Part shown: piece after piece, positions 1 through 8,425 of the stretch
How the letters are laid out: each line of letters starts with the position of its first letter
Numbering within the stretch: the first letter of the stretch is position 1
Assembly: GCA_022798105.1 (NCBI GenBank)
Contig: JAAWLV010000003.1
Span: 1 to 42,407, forward strand
Origin: Hungatella sp.
GTDB lineage: Bacteria; Bacillota; Clostridia; Lachnospirales; Lachnospiraceae
DNA length: 42,407 nucleotides
Direction: 5' to 3'
Position numbers and translations under genes: made by a program
The notes under the pieces: generated by a model
Databases searched by the model: none
The model's input: the letters and a program-made list of their open reading frames with translations, nothing else
Told to the model about the DNA's origin: nothing

Positions 1-215
1 TTTTCTAACCAGTCAGGAATACCGTCCAGCCAGCTGAATTTAGACCGGCGAATCCTGTTTTTGCCCGGGAGAATCTGTGTGGTGTCCGGGTGAATATATT
101 CCGTGGAGATGAGACCAGGAAAACAGGAGGGCCGCACCCCGAGTGTTTTCTGCTTTAAGGGCTCATCGGAATGTCTGGCATATCTGAACCCGGACACCAC
201 ACAGATTCTCCCGGG
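1..215 (-). repeat. Copy A of an interspersed palindromic repeat family
   Basis: Perfect 28-bp inverted repeat 64..91 / 188..215 (cccgggagaatctgtgtggtgtccgggt). The core (gagatgagaccaggaaaacaggaggg...gggctcatcggaatgt) recurs at 33.8, 34.5, 35.0 and 42.4 kb. Bases 1..42 recur at 34276..34316. Confidence 0.85.
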
Positions 216-317
216 CCCACAACATCATCGCCCCCACAATACAGCAACATAACGAAATTAAAGCCCCAGTTTATCCGGATCAGGATAATTAAAGCAGTCT
301 TTGTGACCAGATTACAG

Positions 318-371
318 ACACCGCCCTTCTTTTGTGATACAATTGAGTTGACTATCACAAAAAGGCGGTGT
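318..371. promoter_or_regulatory. Imperfect dyad immediately upstream of the ferredoxin gene
   Basis: acaccgcccttcttttgtgata (318-339) versus tatcacaaaaaggcggtgt (353-371), with a small bulge; overlaps a possible -10 TACAAT at 338. Confidence 0.5.
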
Positions 372-375
372 TTTA

Positions 376-573
376 ATGAAATCAAAGAGATTTGCCAGTG
401 CAGATAAAACGGTGTGCGTCGCCTGCGGCAGCTGCGTGCTGGTATGCCCCAAGCAGGCCATTGGGGTGGTAAAAGGGTGTTATGCCCAGGTGGACGGGGA
501 TGTGTGCGTGGGGTGCGGAAAGTGCGCCGGCGTCTGCCCTGCGGGCTGTATCTCACTTAAGGAGAGGGGGTGA
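376..573 (+). CDS. 2[4Fe-4S] ferredoxin-type protein
   Basis: 65 aa with two motifs: CVACGSCVLVCP and CVGCGKCAGVCP. Confidence 0.9.
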   Translation: MKSKRFASADKTVCVACGSCVLVCPKQAIGVVKGCYAQVDGDVCVGCGKCAGVCPAGCISLKERG

Positions 574-580
574 ACGGGGG

Positions 581-1159
581 ATGAAAAAGAAGTGGTACGA
601 CTATCTGTGGATATATGAGATTGTATATTTTTCTCTGGGATTTTTCAATATCCTGTTTGCATGGCTGGGGATGATTGATTTCCTTCTTCCGCTGTGTCTG
701 GCAATTTTCGGCGGCAACAAGTGGTTCTGCAACCGCCTGTGCGGGCGTGGGCAGCTGTATGCGAAACTTGGGGGGCAGCTTAAGTGTTCCAGGAACAGGC
801 CCACGCCCAGGTGGATGTATTCCAAATGGTTCCGCTATGGTTTCCTTTTGTTTTTCCTGGCCATGTTCGGCAATATGGTTTTTCAGACGTATCTGGTGGC
901 GGCAGGGGCCGAGAGCCTTAAGGAGGCCATTAAACTGTTTTGGACCTTCCGGATTCCCTGGGGCTGGACGTACACGGCTGGGACAGTGCCTGACTGGGTG
1001 GCCCAGTACAGCTTCGGATTTTACAGCCTGATGCTGACATCCCTCCTTCTGGGGTTCGGAGTTATGGGACTTTTTAAGCCCAGGACCTGGTGCACGTTCT
1101 GCCCGATGGGGACTATGACCCAGGGGATATGCAGGCTGAAGGCGCGGGATTTTAAATAG
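581..1159 (+). CDS. NapH-like membrane 4Fe-4S binding protein
   Basis: Start moved to ATG 581 inside ORF 482..1159. Hydrophobic segments plus CNRLCGRGQLY and CTFCPMGTMTQG motifs. Confidence 0.75.
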   Translation: MKKKWYDYLWIYEIVYFSLGFFNILFAWLGMIDFLLPLCLAIFGGNKWFCNRLCGRGQLYAKLGGQLKCSRNRPTPRWMYSKWFRYGFLLFFLAMFGNMVFQTYLVAAGAESLKEAIKLFWTFRIPWGWTYTAGTVPDWVAQYSFGFYSLMLTSLLLGFGVMGLFKPRTWCTFCPMGTMTQGICRLKARDFK

Positions 1160-1165
1160 TTCTGC

Positions 1166-1194
1166 TTGACAAGCCGGCCGGATTTTGCTATCAT
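1166..1194 (+). promoter_or_regulatory. Sigma-70 type promoter
   Basis: TTGACA (1166) - 17 nt - TATCAT (1189). Confidence 0.7.
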
Positions 1195-1241
1195 GTCACA
1201 TGAAAACATTGTGGATTTTTCCGGACTATGTCTTCTTTTCG

Positions 1242-1273
1242 CCACGCAGATTAATAACTGCGTGGTATTTTTT
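1242..1273 (+). terminator. Intrinsic terminator / attenuator in the MATE leader
   Basis: ccacgcag (1242-1249) / ctgcgtgg (1258-1265) followed by tattttttt; lies between the promoter and the MATE start at 1322. Confidence 0.7.
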
Positions 1274-1321
1274 TGCGCAAATCAGCGCGCGGAATCAAAT
1301 CAGAGCGGAGGTATGTAACGA

Positions 1322-2686
1322 ATGGATCAGAATTATATGAAAGAACGCCCGGTGTTTCCCCTTGTGCTTGCCATGTCATTTCCCATGGTACTGTCCATGC
1401 TGGTCAATGCATTGTACAACATTGTGGACAGCTATTTTGTGGCAAAGATCAGCGAGCACGCCATGACGGCTCTGTCCCTTGTGTATCCGGTTCAGAACCT
1501 GACGGTGGCAGTGGGCGTGGGATTTGGAATCGGCATCAACGCGGCTGCGGCGTTTTACCTGGGAGCCGGGGATAAAGCGAAGGCGGACAGCGTGGTTTCC
1601 CAGGGGATGGTGCTCAACGGGATTCACGGAATCATCCTTACCTTTCTGTGCATCGGGATTATGCCAGGTTTTTTAAGGCTGTTTACGGAGGATTTGCAGG
1701 TCATAGAGGACGGAATCGCCTATTCCGGAATCGTCTTTTCGTTTTCCGTGGTGCTGACTCTGGGAGTGTCTTTTGAGAAAATTTTCCAGGCAGTGGGGCG
1801 GATGCAGGTGTCCATGGGCTGTATGCTTCTCGGATGCATCGCAAACATCATCCTTGACCCGGTTCTCATCTTCGGGGCAGGGCCCATACCGGCGATGGGA
1901 GTCCGGGGGGCGGCCATTGCCACAGGGATTGGGCAGGCGGCAAGCCTTATGGGGTACGTGGCTGTCTACGCCGTAAAGCCCCTTCCGGTAAGAGTCTGTT
2001 TTAAGAGGGATGTGCTGAAAGGGGACGCGTACAAACGGATGTACCGGGTGGGGATACCGGCGGCCCTGAATATCGGCCTGCCGTCCCTTCTGATTACGGC
2101 GCTTAACGGGATACTGGCGGAGTTTTCCCAGGTTTATGTGTTGATTCTGGGGATTTACTATAAGCTGCAGACCTTTATCTACCTTACGGCCAACGGAATT
2201 GTCCAGGGGATACGTCCTGTGGTAGGCTTTAATTACGGCGCCGGGCGGCAGGATCGGGTAAGAAGCATCTTAAAAGTGTCCCTGATTCTGGGCGCCGGGA
2301 TTATGGCGCTGGGGACGGGGCTGTGTATGGCCGTTCCGGAGCAGCTTATGGGAATGTTTTCCCAGAATCCTCTGACAGTTACTGAGGGGGCTAAGGCTCT
2401 TCGCATGATCAGCTGCGGGTTTGTGCTGTCTGCTGTTTCTGTGATGATAAGCGGGACCTTTGAGGGCATGGGAAAGGGTTTTCCCTCCCTGGCCATATCC
2501 CTCATCCGGTATATAGCCATTATCCCCATTGCCTTTGTGCTGAGCAGGTTTTTGGGGGCTGAGGGAGTCTGGAGCGGCTTTGCGGTTACGGAAATGATTG
2601 GGGCGTTTGCGTCCGCGGCGATGCTTAAGGGCTTTTATAAAAAACAGCGTGGAAACGGCGCATCCGGCACAAAAGGGGGCTTGTAA
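1322..2686 (+). CDS. MATE family multidrug efflux transporter
   Basis: 454 aa polytopic protein; N-term FPLVLAMSFPMVLSMLVNALYNIVDSYFVAKISEHAMTALSLVYPVQNL and later NYGAGRQDRVRSILK are typical of MATE. Confidence 0.92.
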   Translation: MDQNYMKERPVFPLVLAMSFPMVLSMLVNALYNIVDSYFVAKISEHAMTALSLVYPVQNLTVAVGVGFGIGINAAAAFYLGAGDKAKADSVVSQGMVLNGIHGIILTFLCIGIMPGFLRLFTEDLQVIEDGIAYSGIVFSFSVVLTLGVSFEKIFQAVGRMQVSMGCMLLGCIANIILDPVLIFGAGPIPAMGVRGAAIATGIGQAASLMGYVAVYAVKPLPVRVCFKRDVLKGDAYKRMYRVGIPAALNIGLPSLLITALNGILAEFSQVYVLILGIYYKLQTFIYLTANGIVQGIRPVVGFNYGAGRQDRVRSILKVSLILGAGIMALGTGLCMAVPEQLMGMFSQNPLTVTEGAKALRMISCGFVLSAVSVMISGTFEGMGKGFPSLAISLIRYIAIIPIAFVLSRFLGAEGVWSGFAVTEMIGAFASAAMLKGFYKKQRGNGASGTKGGL

Positions 2687-2750
2687 ATCCGATGAAAATA
2701 TGCTATATCATCAGTCAGGTAATCATATTTACAGATATGGAAAGGGAGAA

Positions 2751-3689
2751 ATGATGACAGAGTCAGACAGCCAACTGCACTTTCGGCCTGTAAAGGCGGA
2801 GAGTATCGAGATACTGGAACCGTATTTTTGCCTGCGCCCCAACAAGACATGCGAGAGCGTGTTTCTGGATGGTTTTCTGTGGAGAAACTACAGCGAACTT
2901 CGCTATGCCGTAAGCAGCCGCGGAGCTATTCAGTGGCTTATGAGCCTGGACGGCAGGGAAGTGGGGGCCATGCCTGCCTGCAGGCAGGAGGATCTAAAAG
3001 ACTGTTTTTATGAGATGGTCCGTTTTTTTAATGAAAGCTTGCGCCGGCCTTATGAGATCCGCCTGGCGGACGAGGAGGCGGTGACGGCCCTTAATCTGGA
3101 TCCGGAGAAATATGAGGTCCGGGAGGTGGAGGATTTGAAGGACTACCTTTACGACGGGGAGGCCATGCGGACCCTGGCAGGGAAAAAGCTCCACAAAAAG
3201 AAGAATAATCTCAACGCCTTTCTGAGAGAGTACGGGGACAGGGCAGAGTACAGAAGGCTGTGCTGTTCTGACCGGTGTGACGTGTGGGATTTTCTGGATC
3301 GGTGGAGACAGGACAAGGGGGAGGACGTGGAGGAGCACCTGGACTATGAGATCGAGGGCATCCACGAGATACTGAACAACTGTTCAATCCTGGGCGTCCG
3401 GATGAGCGGTGTTTATGTTGACGGGAACCTGGAGGCCTTTACCATAGGCAGCTACAATCCCTGCGAACAAATGGCCATTATCCACATTGAGAAGGCCAAC
3501 AGCGGAATGCGGGGGCTGTACCAGTTTATCAACCAGCAGTTTCTGATCCATGAATTTCCCGACGCAGTGCTTGTGAACCGGGAGGACGATCTGGGGCTGG
3601 AAGGGCTGAGGCGGGCCAAAATGAGTTACTGTCCCGTGGGATTTGCGCGGAAGTATTCGGTAAAGCAGAGAGAGATGGGGGTCATATGA
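2751..3689 (+). CDS. DUF2156 / phosphatidylglycerol lysyltransferase C-terminal-like protein
   Basis: Start at ATG 2751 after gaaagggagaa; FLWRNYSELRYAVS...KKLHKKKNNLNAFLREYGDRAEYRR pattern of the family. Confidence 0.75.
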   Translation: MMTESDSQLHFRPVKAESIEILEPYFCLRPNKTCESVFLDGFLWRNYSELRYAVSSRGAIQWLMSLDGREVGAMPACRQEDLKDCFYEMVRFFNESLRRPYEIRLADEEAVTALNLDPEKYEVREVEDLKDYLYDGEAMRTLAGKKLHKKKNNLNAFLREYGDRAEYRRLCCSDRCDVWDFLDRWRQDKGEDVEEHLDYEIEGIHEILNNCSILGVRMSGVYVDGNLEAFTIGSYNPCEQMAIIHIEKANSGMRGLYQFINQQFLIHEFPDAVLVNREDDLGLEGLRRAKMSYCPVGFARKYSVKQREMGVI

Positions 3690-4756
3690 TACGGTATTTA
3701 AGGCAGGAGGAAAAGAGGGACACCCTTCCTTTGTGGCGGGAGGCATTTCCGGAGGATTCGGAGAGCTTTTTGGAGTACTACTACAGGGAGAAGGCGCGGG
3801 ACAACCGGATCCTGGCGGCGGTGGACGAAGAGGGGCGGCGGATCGAGGCCATGGTCCACCTAAACCCTTACAGAGTCCGGGCGGGAGTGCAGGTGTGGGA
3901 CACAGACTATATTGTGGCGGTGGCCACGGCGCGGGACAGAAGGCGCCGGGGGCTGATGCGCAGCCTCTTATCCCGGGCGCTTGAGGATTTGTACCGGGAG
4001 GAGAGGGGATTTTGCTTTCTCATGCCGGCGAATGTAATGATCTATGAGCCCTTTGATTTTGTCACGGTCTGCCGGCAGCCTTCCTGGACGCTGGAGCCTG
4101 AGATGGAGACGGCCGCAGGAAAGGTAAGAGTCCCCCGGGACGGGCTGGACGCGGCATGGGCGGCACAGTGGATGAACCGGTGGCTTGAGGAGAGATATCA
4201 GGTTTTTGCCCTGAGGACGCCGGAGTACGTGGAGAGGCTTTTAAAAGAGCTGGAGAGCGAGGCGGGCTGGATGGAGGCCCTGACTGTGAGCCGGGAGGAT
4301 GGCGGCAGGGGAAAGGAAGAACAGACTGTGGAGGGTCTGCGGTGCTGGTGGGGAGAGGAAAAAAAGGAGCAGCGGATGCTTCTGACCAGAGATGAGTGGC
4401 TTAAGCCTCAAAAGGACAAAGCCCCGGTGATCATGGCCAGGATCATCCATCTGAAAACATTTATGACGGCAATCCGGCTGCGCTCCTGCCAAAAGGGGAC
4501 GGCGCCGCTGACCGTGCGGCTGACGGTGGAAGATGGGCTGTGCAGGGGGAATAACGGAGTGTTTCTGTGGAAGATTGGGCCGGATACATCCGGGATATGC
4601 CCCTGGGAAGCCGGGATGGAAGCCGTGGAGAGCCTGGAAGTTACCATAGCAGAGCTGACTGGCTGGCTGTTTGGGCAGGAGAATGCCGCGGCGGCTGCGC
4701 CGTGGATGAGGAAGGTGCAGGTTTTAAGCGGAGTATTTCTGGACGAGATAGTTTAA
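3686..4756 (+). CDS. GNAT family N-acetyltransferase (Eis-like)
   Basis: ATGA overlap with upstream gene; VATARDRRRRGLMRSLLSRALEDLYREERGFCFLMPA. Confidence 0.8.
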   Translation: MIRYLRQEEKRDTLPLWREAFPEDSESFLEYYYREKARDNRILAAVDEEGRRIEAMVHLNPYRVRAGVQVWDTDYIVAVATARDRRRRGLMRSLLSRALEDLYREERGFCFLMPANVMIYEPFDFVTVCRQPSWTLEPEMETAAGKVRVPRDGLDAAWAAQWMNRWLEERYQVFALRTPEYVERLLKELESEAGWMEALTVSREDGGRGKEEQTVEGLRCWWGEEKKEQRMLLTRDEWLKPQKDKAPVIMARIIHLKTFMTAIRLRSCQKGTAPLTVRLTVEDGLCRGNNGVFLWKIGPDTSGICPWEAGMEAVESLEVTIAELTGWLFGQENAAAAAPWMRKVQVLSGVFLDEIV

Positions 4757-4774
4757 AGAAAGGTTTTCAGGCAA

Positions 4775-4811
4775 AAAGAGTATCTGGGATTGGGATCCGA
4801 GATACTCTTTT
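4775..4811. terminator. Bidirectional intrinsic terminator
   Basis: aaagagtatct...agatactcttt stem with A/T tails between convergent genes. Confidence 0.75.
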
Positions 4812-4836
4812 TTCATTTTCAGGTGTGTTTCCGGCC

Positions 4837-5607
4837 CTACAGCACGGAGGTCATCCCGCCGTCCACATAGACGACCTGACCTGTGGTGTAGGAGGAGACA
4901 GGGCTGGCGAAGGCCAGAAGGATACCGCTTAACTCCTCGGCTCTGCCGAAACGCTTCATGGGCGTCTTTGCGATCATCTCCTTCACAAATGGGTTGTCCA
5001 TGGTTTTCGCACTCATCTCCGACTCCACGTTGCCCGGGCCTATGGCATTGACCGTAATGCCGTAGGGAGCCAGATCAGCGGCCATGGCCTTGGTCAGACT
5101 TAAGATTCCGCCTTTGGCTGCGGAGTAGCTGGCAGTGCCCAGGCCACCCTGGATGGCGGCCACGCTGGTCAGGTTGATGATGCGGCCGTATCCGTTGGGG
5201 ATCATGGATCGCTGGGCTGTATAGCGGCTGAAGAGAAAGGCTCCGGTCAAATCCACGGACAAAACCGTGTTCCACTTTTCGGTGGTGTGGGACGGGAAAT
5301 CTCTTGAGTACTTGACTATCCCTGCGTTGTTAACCAGGATGTCGATCTTGGTAAAATCCGTCAGGATAGCGGATACGGCCTCTTCGATGGAAGCCTCCTG
5401 TCCTACGTCGCAGGTATAATAGCGGCAGCGGCGGCCGCTTTCCAGGGTGATTTCCTCTGCCAGGGCTTTCAGCATATCCGTACGGCGGGCCAGGATGGCC
5501 ACATCGGCTCCCCGGGCAGCCAGGGTTTTGGCAAACTGGGCTCCGAGGCCGGCGCTGGCTCCGGTGACCACGGCGACCTGTCCGGTTAAATCAAAATAGT
5601 CAGTCAT
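4837..5607 (-). CDS. SDR family oxidoreductase
   Basis: TGASAGLGAQFA, NNAG, S/YSAAKGG motifs, C-terminal GQVVYVDGGM. Confidence 0.92.
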   Translation of the reverse strand: MTDYFDLTGQVAVVTGASAGLGAQFAKTLAARGADVAILARRTDMLKALAEEITLESGRRCRYYTCDVGQEASIEEAVSAILTDFTKIDILVNNAGIVKYSRDFPSHTTEKWNTVLSVDLTGAFLFSRYTAQRSMIPNGYGRIINLTSVAAIQGGLGTASYSAAKGGILSLTKAMAADLAPYGITVNAIGPGNVESEMSAKTMDNPFVKEMIAKTPMKRFGRAEELSGILLAFASPVSSYTTGQVVYVDGGMTSVL

Positions 5608-6736
5608 TTTTCAGGCTCCTTTCTTTGTAGAGGCGGACAGGCATGACAATACACAAAGGAATGACGATTAAAGGTACTGCCAGGCTGCCCAAAAGACCGT
5701 AACCGGCGCTGATGATGGTTCTCAGGCCGAGAAACGAGATGGCGATGCAGACCGTCATGTAGATGACGCTGGAAATAATGTTTTTTGTCAGATCCTTCAT
5801 CTTCCAGGAAGCGGGATAGAGGGGAAGGACCCGGGAGGCCACGGCGTGAAGCTGAGGGGCTCCGCTGGAGGCAAGGCCGAAGAACATGACAACCGAGTAG
5901 ACCACAGGCAGCCAGGGAACCCTCTCTATAAGGAAGGTGTTGATGATATAGAGATTGGGAACACTCTCTGCCAGGGCTTCGGGGCAGTAGGGCAGGATCA
6001 AAACGGTACAGGCGATAAAAGCGGAGCTGTTTAACACAAAGCTGATAAGCCCTACCATAACGGCGTCTTTTCGGGTGAGGATATTCTGGCTTACGCTGCT
6101 TAAAGTAAGCGCGTTGCTGGCATGGGAGAGCCCCAGGGACAAGGCGGGGACCACACCGCTTAAAAACCCGATCCCTGCCGGAGTTTCCCAGCGGGAAATG
6201 ATGGCGGAAAGCCTCTGGGCCTTTGTGCCTGCGGCAAATACCACCAGGAGGAAGAAACCGACCACCAGGACAATGGTCATGAAGGTGGAGGATTTTCTCA
6301 CCAGATTGGCGCCCCACAAAACCAGAAGGGAGCTGATGAGGGCCATAAGCACAGCGCCCAAAAACACAGGCATTCCCAGAAGGCTGTTAAAAAAGGTGCC
6401 GCCCATGGCAATGACGGAGCTGCCGCCCACAATCATGGCCAAAACCAGAAATATTTCCAGAAGCGGCGACAGGACGGGGGACAGAGGGCCGTAAAGCTTT
6501 CTGGCGTAGGAGGAGTAGTCGTACACCTTCCAGCGGCTGATGCCGATCATCCCGCAGGTGACAATGAAGGCGGCCAGGCCCATGGTCACCAGAGGGAGGA
6601 CAAGGCCCCAGGCGCCGTAAGGCGCAAAGTACACGGCGGCAAATGCGCCGGATACCATGGAAGGGCCTACCAGGGCGCCGAAGTATACAGAAGAAACAGG
6701 AAATGCCACGAGAAACGATGATTGCTTTTTTTCCAT
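5600..6736 (-). CDS. YkvI-like multi-TM membrane transporter
   Basis: Start at MEKKQSSF (complement 6734-6736) with aaaaaaggagacc RBS. Polytopic; overlaps the SDR gene by 8 nt. Confidence 0.65.
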   Translation of the reverse strand: MEKKQSSFLVAFPVSSVYFGALVGPSMVSGAFAAVYFAPYGAWGLVLPLVTMGLAAFIVTCGMIGISRWKVYDYSSYARKLYGPLSPVLSPLLEIFLVLAMIVGGSSVIAMGGTFFNSLLGMPVFLGAVLMALISSLLVLWGANLVRKSSTFMTIVLVVGFFLLVVFAAGTKAQRLSAIISRWETPAGIGFLSGVVPALSLGLSHASNALTLSSVSQNILTRKDAVMVGLISFVLNSSAFIACTVLILPYCPEALAESVPNLYIINTFLIERVPWLPVVYSVVMFFGLASSGAPQLHAVASRVLPLYPASWKMKDLTKNIISSVIYMTVCIAISFLGLRTIISAGYGLLGSLAVPLIVIPLCIVMPVRLYKERSLKND

Positions 6737-6774
6737 AAGGTCTCCTTTTTTCGCAAACGTATTTTTATCTATTA

Positions 6775-6791
6775 TTGCAAAAAACATGCCT
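6775..6791 (-). promoter_or_regulatory. Sigma-54 (-24/-12) promoter for transporter-SDR operon
   Basis: Minus strand AGGCATGTTTTTTGCAA; GG and GC 12 bp apart; about 30 nt leader to the ATG. Confidence 0.75.
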
Positions 6792-6824
6792 GAAATCATC
6801 TTTTTTTGTATAAGAAAGTACAGA

Positions 6825-6840
6825 TGGCATGGTTTTTGCA
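6825..6840 (+). promoter_or_regulatory. Sigma-54 (-24/-12) promoter for CaiB-type gene 1
   Basis: TGGCATGGTTTTTGCA, near consensus TGGCACGN4TTGCW. Confidence 0.85.
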
Positions 6841-6890
6841 TTATTTAACAGAAAAAACACAGAGAAACTGTGGGAAAACGGGAGGTTTAT

Positions 6891-8132
6891 ATGGCAAAAA
6901 GTACGGATATCCCTGAATTCGGGCTGCTGGCCGGCTACAGGGTGGTGATGATGGGTGCCTCTGTGGCGGCTCCTTTTGCGGGGGAACTGTATGCGGAGCA
7001 CGGGGCGGATGTGATCTGGGTGGAGCACCCCAAGGTGATCGATTCCTGCCGCATAGCAAGACGGAGCGGATCCTGGCAGCAGGACAGACGGAACATGAGA
7101 AGCCTGGCTATGGATTACCGGAAGGAGGAAGGCCGGGAGGTTTTCTTAAAACTTCTGGAAACATCGGATGTGCTTATCGAGGCTTCTGTGGGGGGAAGAT
7201 ATGAGAAGCTGGGGCTGTCGGATCAGGTGCTGTGGGAGAGAAATCCCAGGCTGGTGATTGTCCATATCTCCGGGTTCGGGCAGACCGGCGAGCCGGAATA
7301 TGTAAAGAGGGCCAGCTATGACCCCATTGCGCAGGCCTTCGGCTGTGTCATGAGGATGAACGGGCTTCCGGGACAGCCTTCGGCGCCGGCCATGCCGTTT
7401 CCGGGAGATTTTGCCGCGTCCTACTACGGCTTCGGCATGTCCCTGGCAGCGCTCCTTAAAGCCAGGGAGACGGGAAAGGGCGAGAGCATTGACATTGCTC
7501 AGTATGAGCTGATGATGAGGATGCAGGCCAATTACCCCACGGATTATCTGCGGTACGGCCTGGATTATATTAAGGAAGGGAACCACAGCCGCATCTGCGC
7601 CTGCTACGGAACGTATGAGTGCAGGGACGGGATGGAAATCTATGTGCTGTTTTTAGGATCCGGGGCCGTGGCCAAGGGCTTATCGGTGCTGGGGCTGGAA
7701 TACGGAAGCGAGGACTTTCCGGAGGGAAGCACCCTGATCCCTGTGGATACCCCGGCGGCCGAGAAGGTGGAGAAGGCCATGGCGGATTTTGTGGCCAGCC
7801 ACACGGCTGAGGAGGCGGAGAAGGCTTTCGTGGACGCGGGGGTTCCCTGTTCCCGCCTGATGGATTACGAGTCGGCAAAGACCAACCCCCAGTATGTGGC
7901 AAGGGAAGTGTTCACTACATGGAAGGCCGCCGACGGCGTGACGGATATCCCCGGCGTCAATGTGATGCCGAAGCTTACAAATTATCCGGGGCAGGTGTGG
8001 AGAGGCGCGCCCAGCATCGGCATGGATAATGAGGACATTCTGGAGGAGCTGGGGTTTGGCAGGGATATTGCGGACAAAATGTACCGGGAAGGGAAGCTGG
8101 GAAAGAGGGAATATTTTGAGACCACCCAGTAG
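6891..8132 (+). CDS. CaiB/BaiF family III CoA-transferase (CaiB-like), copy 1
   Basis: GGAGG RBS before ATG 6891. CaiB-like stretches: GRYEKLGLSDQVLWERNPRLVIVHISGFGQTGEPEY, RETGKGESIDIAQYE, NPQYVAREVFTTW, NVMPKLTNYPGQVWRGAPSIGMDNEDIL; catalytic Asp candidate in PFPGDFAAS. Confidence 0.92.
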   Translation: MAKSTDIPEFGLLAGYRVVMMGASVAAPFAGELYAEHGADVIWVEHPKVIDSCRIARRSGSWQQDRRNMRSLAMDYRKEEGREVFLKLLETSDVLIEASVGGRYEKLGLSDQVLWERNPRLVIVHISGFGQTGEPEYVKRASYDPIAQAFGCVMRMNGLPGQPSAPAMPFPGDFAASYYGFGMSLAALLKARETGKGESIDIAQYELMMRMQANYPTDYLRYGLDYIKEGNHSRICACYGTYECRDGMEIYVLFLGSGAVAKGLSVLGLEYGSEDFPEGSTLIPVDTPAAEKVEKAMADFVASHTAEEAEKAFVDAGVPCSRLMDYESAKTNPQYVAREVFTTWKAADGVTDIPGVNVMPKLTNYPGQVWRGAPSIGMDNEDILEELGFGRDIADKMYREGKLGKREYFETTQ

Positions 8133-8178
8133 CGCGGAAACCGGAAAGGCGAAGGGACGTCAAAAAGTGACAGAATGA

Positions 8179-8202
8179 TACCTGTGACAATTTGTACAGG
8201 TA
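8179..8202. promoter_or_regulatory. Candidate upstream activator site (dyad)
   Basis: TACCTGT-N10-ACAGGTA perfect 7-bp arms, about 130 bp upstream of the -24/-12 element at 8330. Confidence 0.35.
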
Positions 8203-8329
8203 CAAAATGTGGAAGTTGTATAAAAGAAAAAGGATAGAAAAAGGGAAATTATTAAAAATGTATGGGCGAAAGCGCCGAAAGAAAGGGGAAAAATAAAAAA
8301 AGTAAGAAAATTTTAAAAAATCTATAATA

Positions 8330-8345
8330 TGGTATTAAATTTGCA
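8330..8345 (+). promoter_or_regulatory. Sigma-54 (-24/-12) promoter for MFS gene
   Basis: TGGTATTAAATTTGCA; GG/GC spacing 12. Confidence 0.7.
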
Positions 8346-8425
8346 TAAATAATATGCGGTTGTTTATTGCCGGAAAGGCTAAGCAGGAAGCAAAATCAGA
8401 ATTCCAAGAAAAAAGGAGAGAATTT

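Noticed and set aside
171-407. Small ORF MSGISEPGHHTDSPG... and similar ORFs at 33453, 33744, 34370, 41997
   Set aside because: They are translations of the palindromic repeat family; no RBS and they overlap real genes or dyads.
482-580. N-terminal extension of the NapH-like ORF
   Set aside because: Overlaps the ferredoxin gene out of frame; ATG at 581 fits better.
5604-6317. 237-aa antisense-frame ORF and many similar long ORFs opposite or out of frame to real genes
   Set aside because: High-GC shadow ORFs overlapping well supported genes, with no RBS or family motifs.
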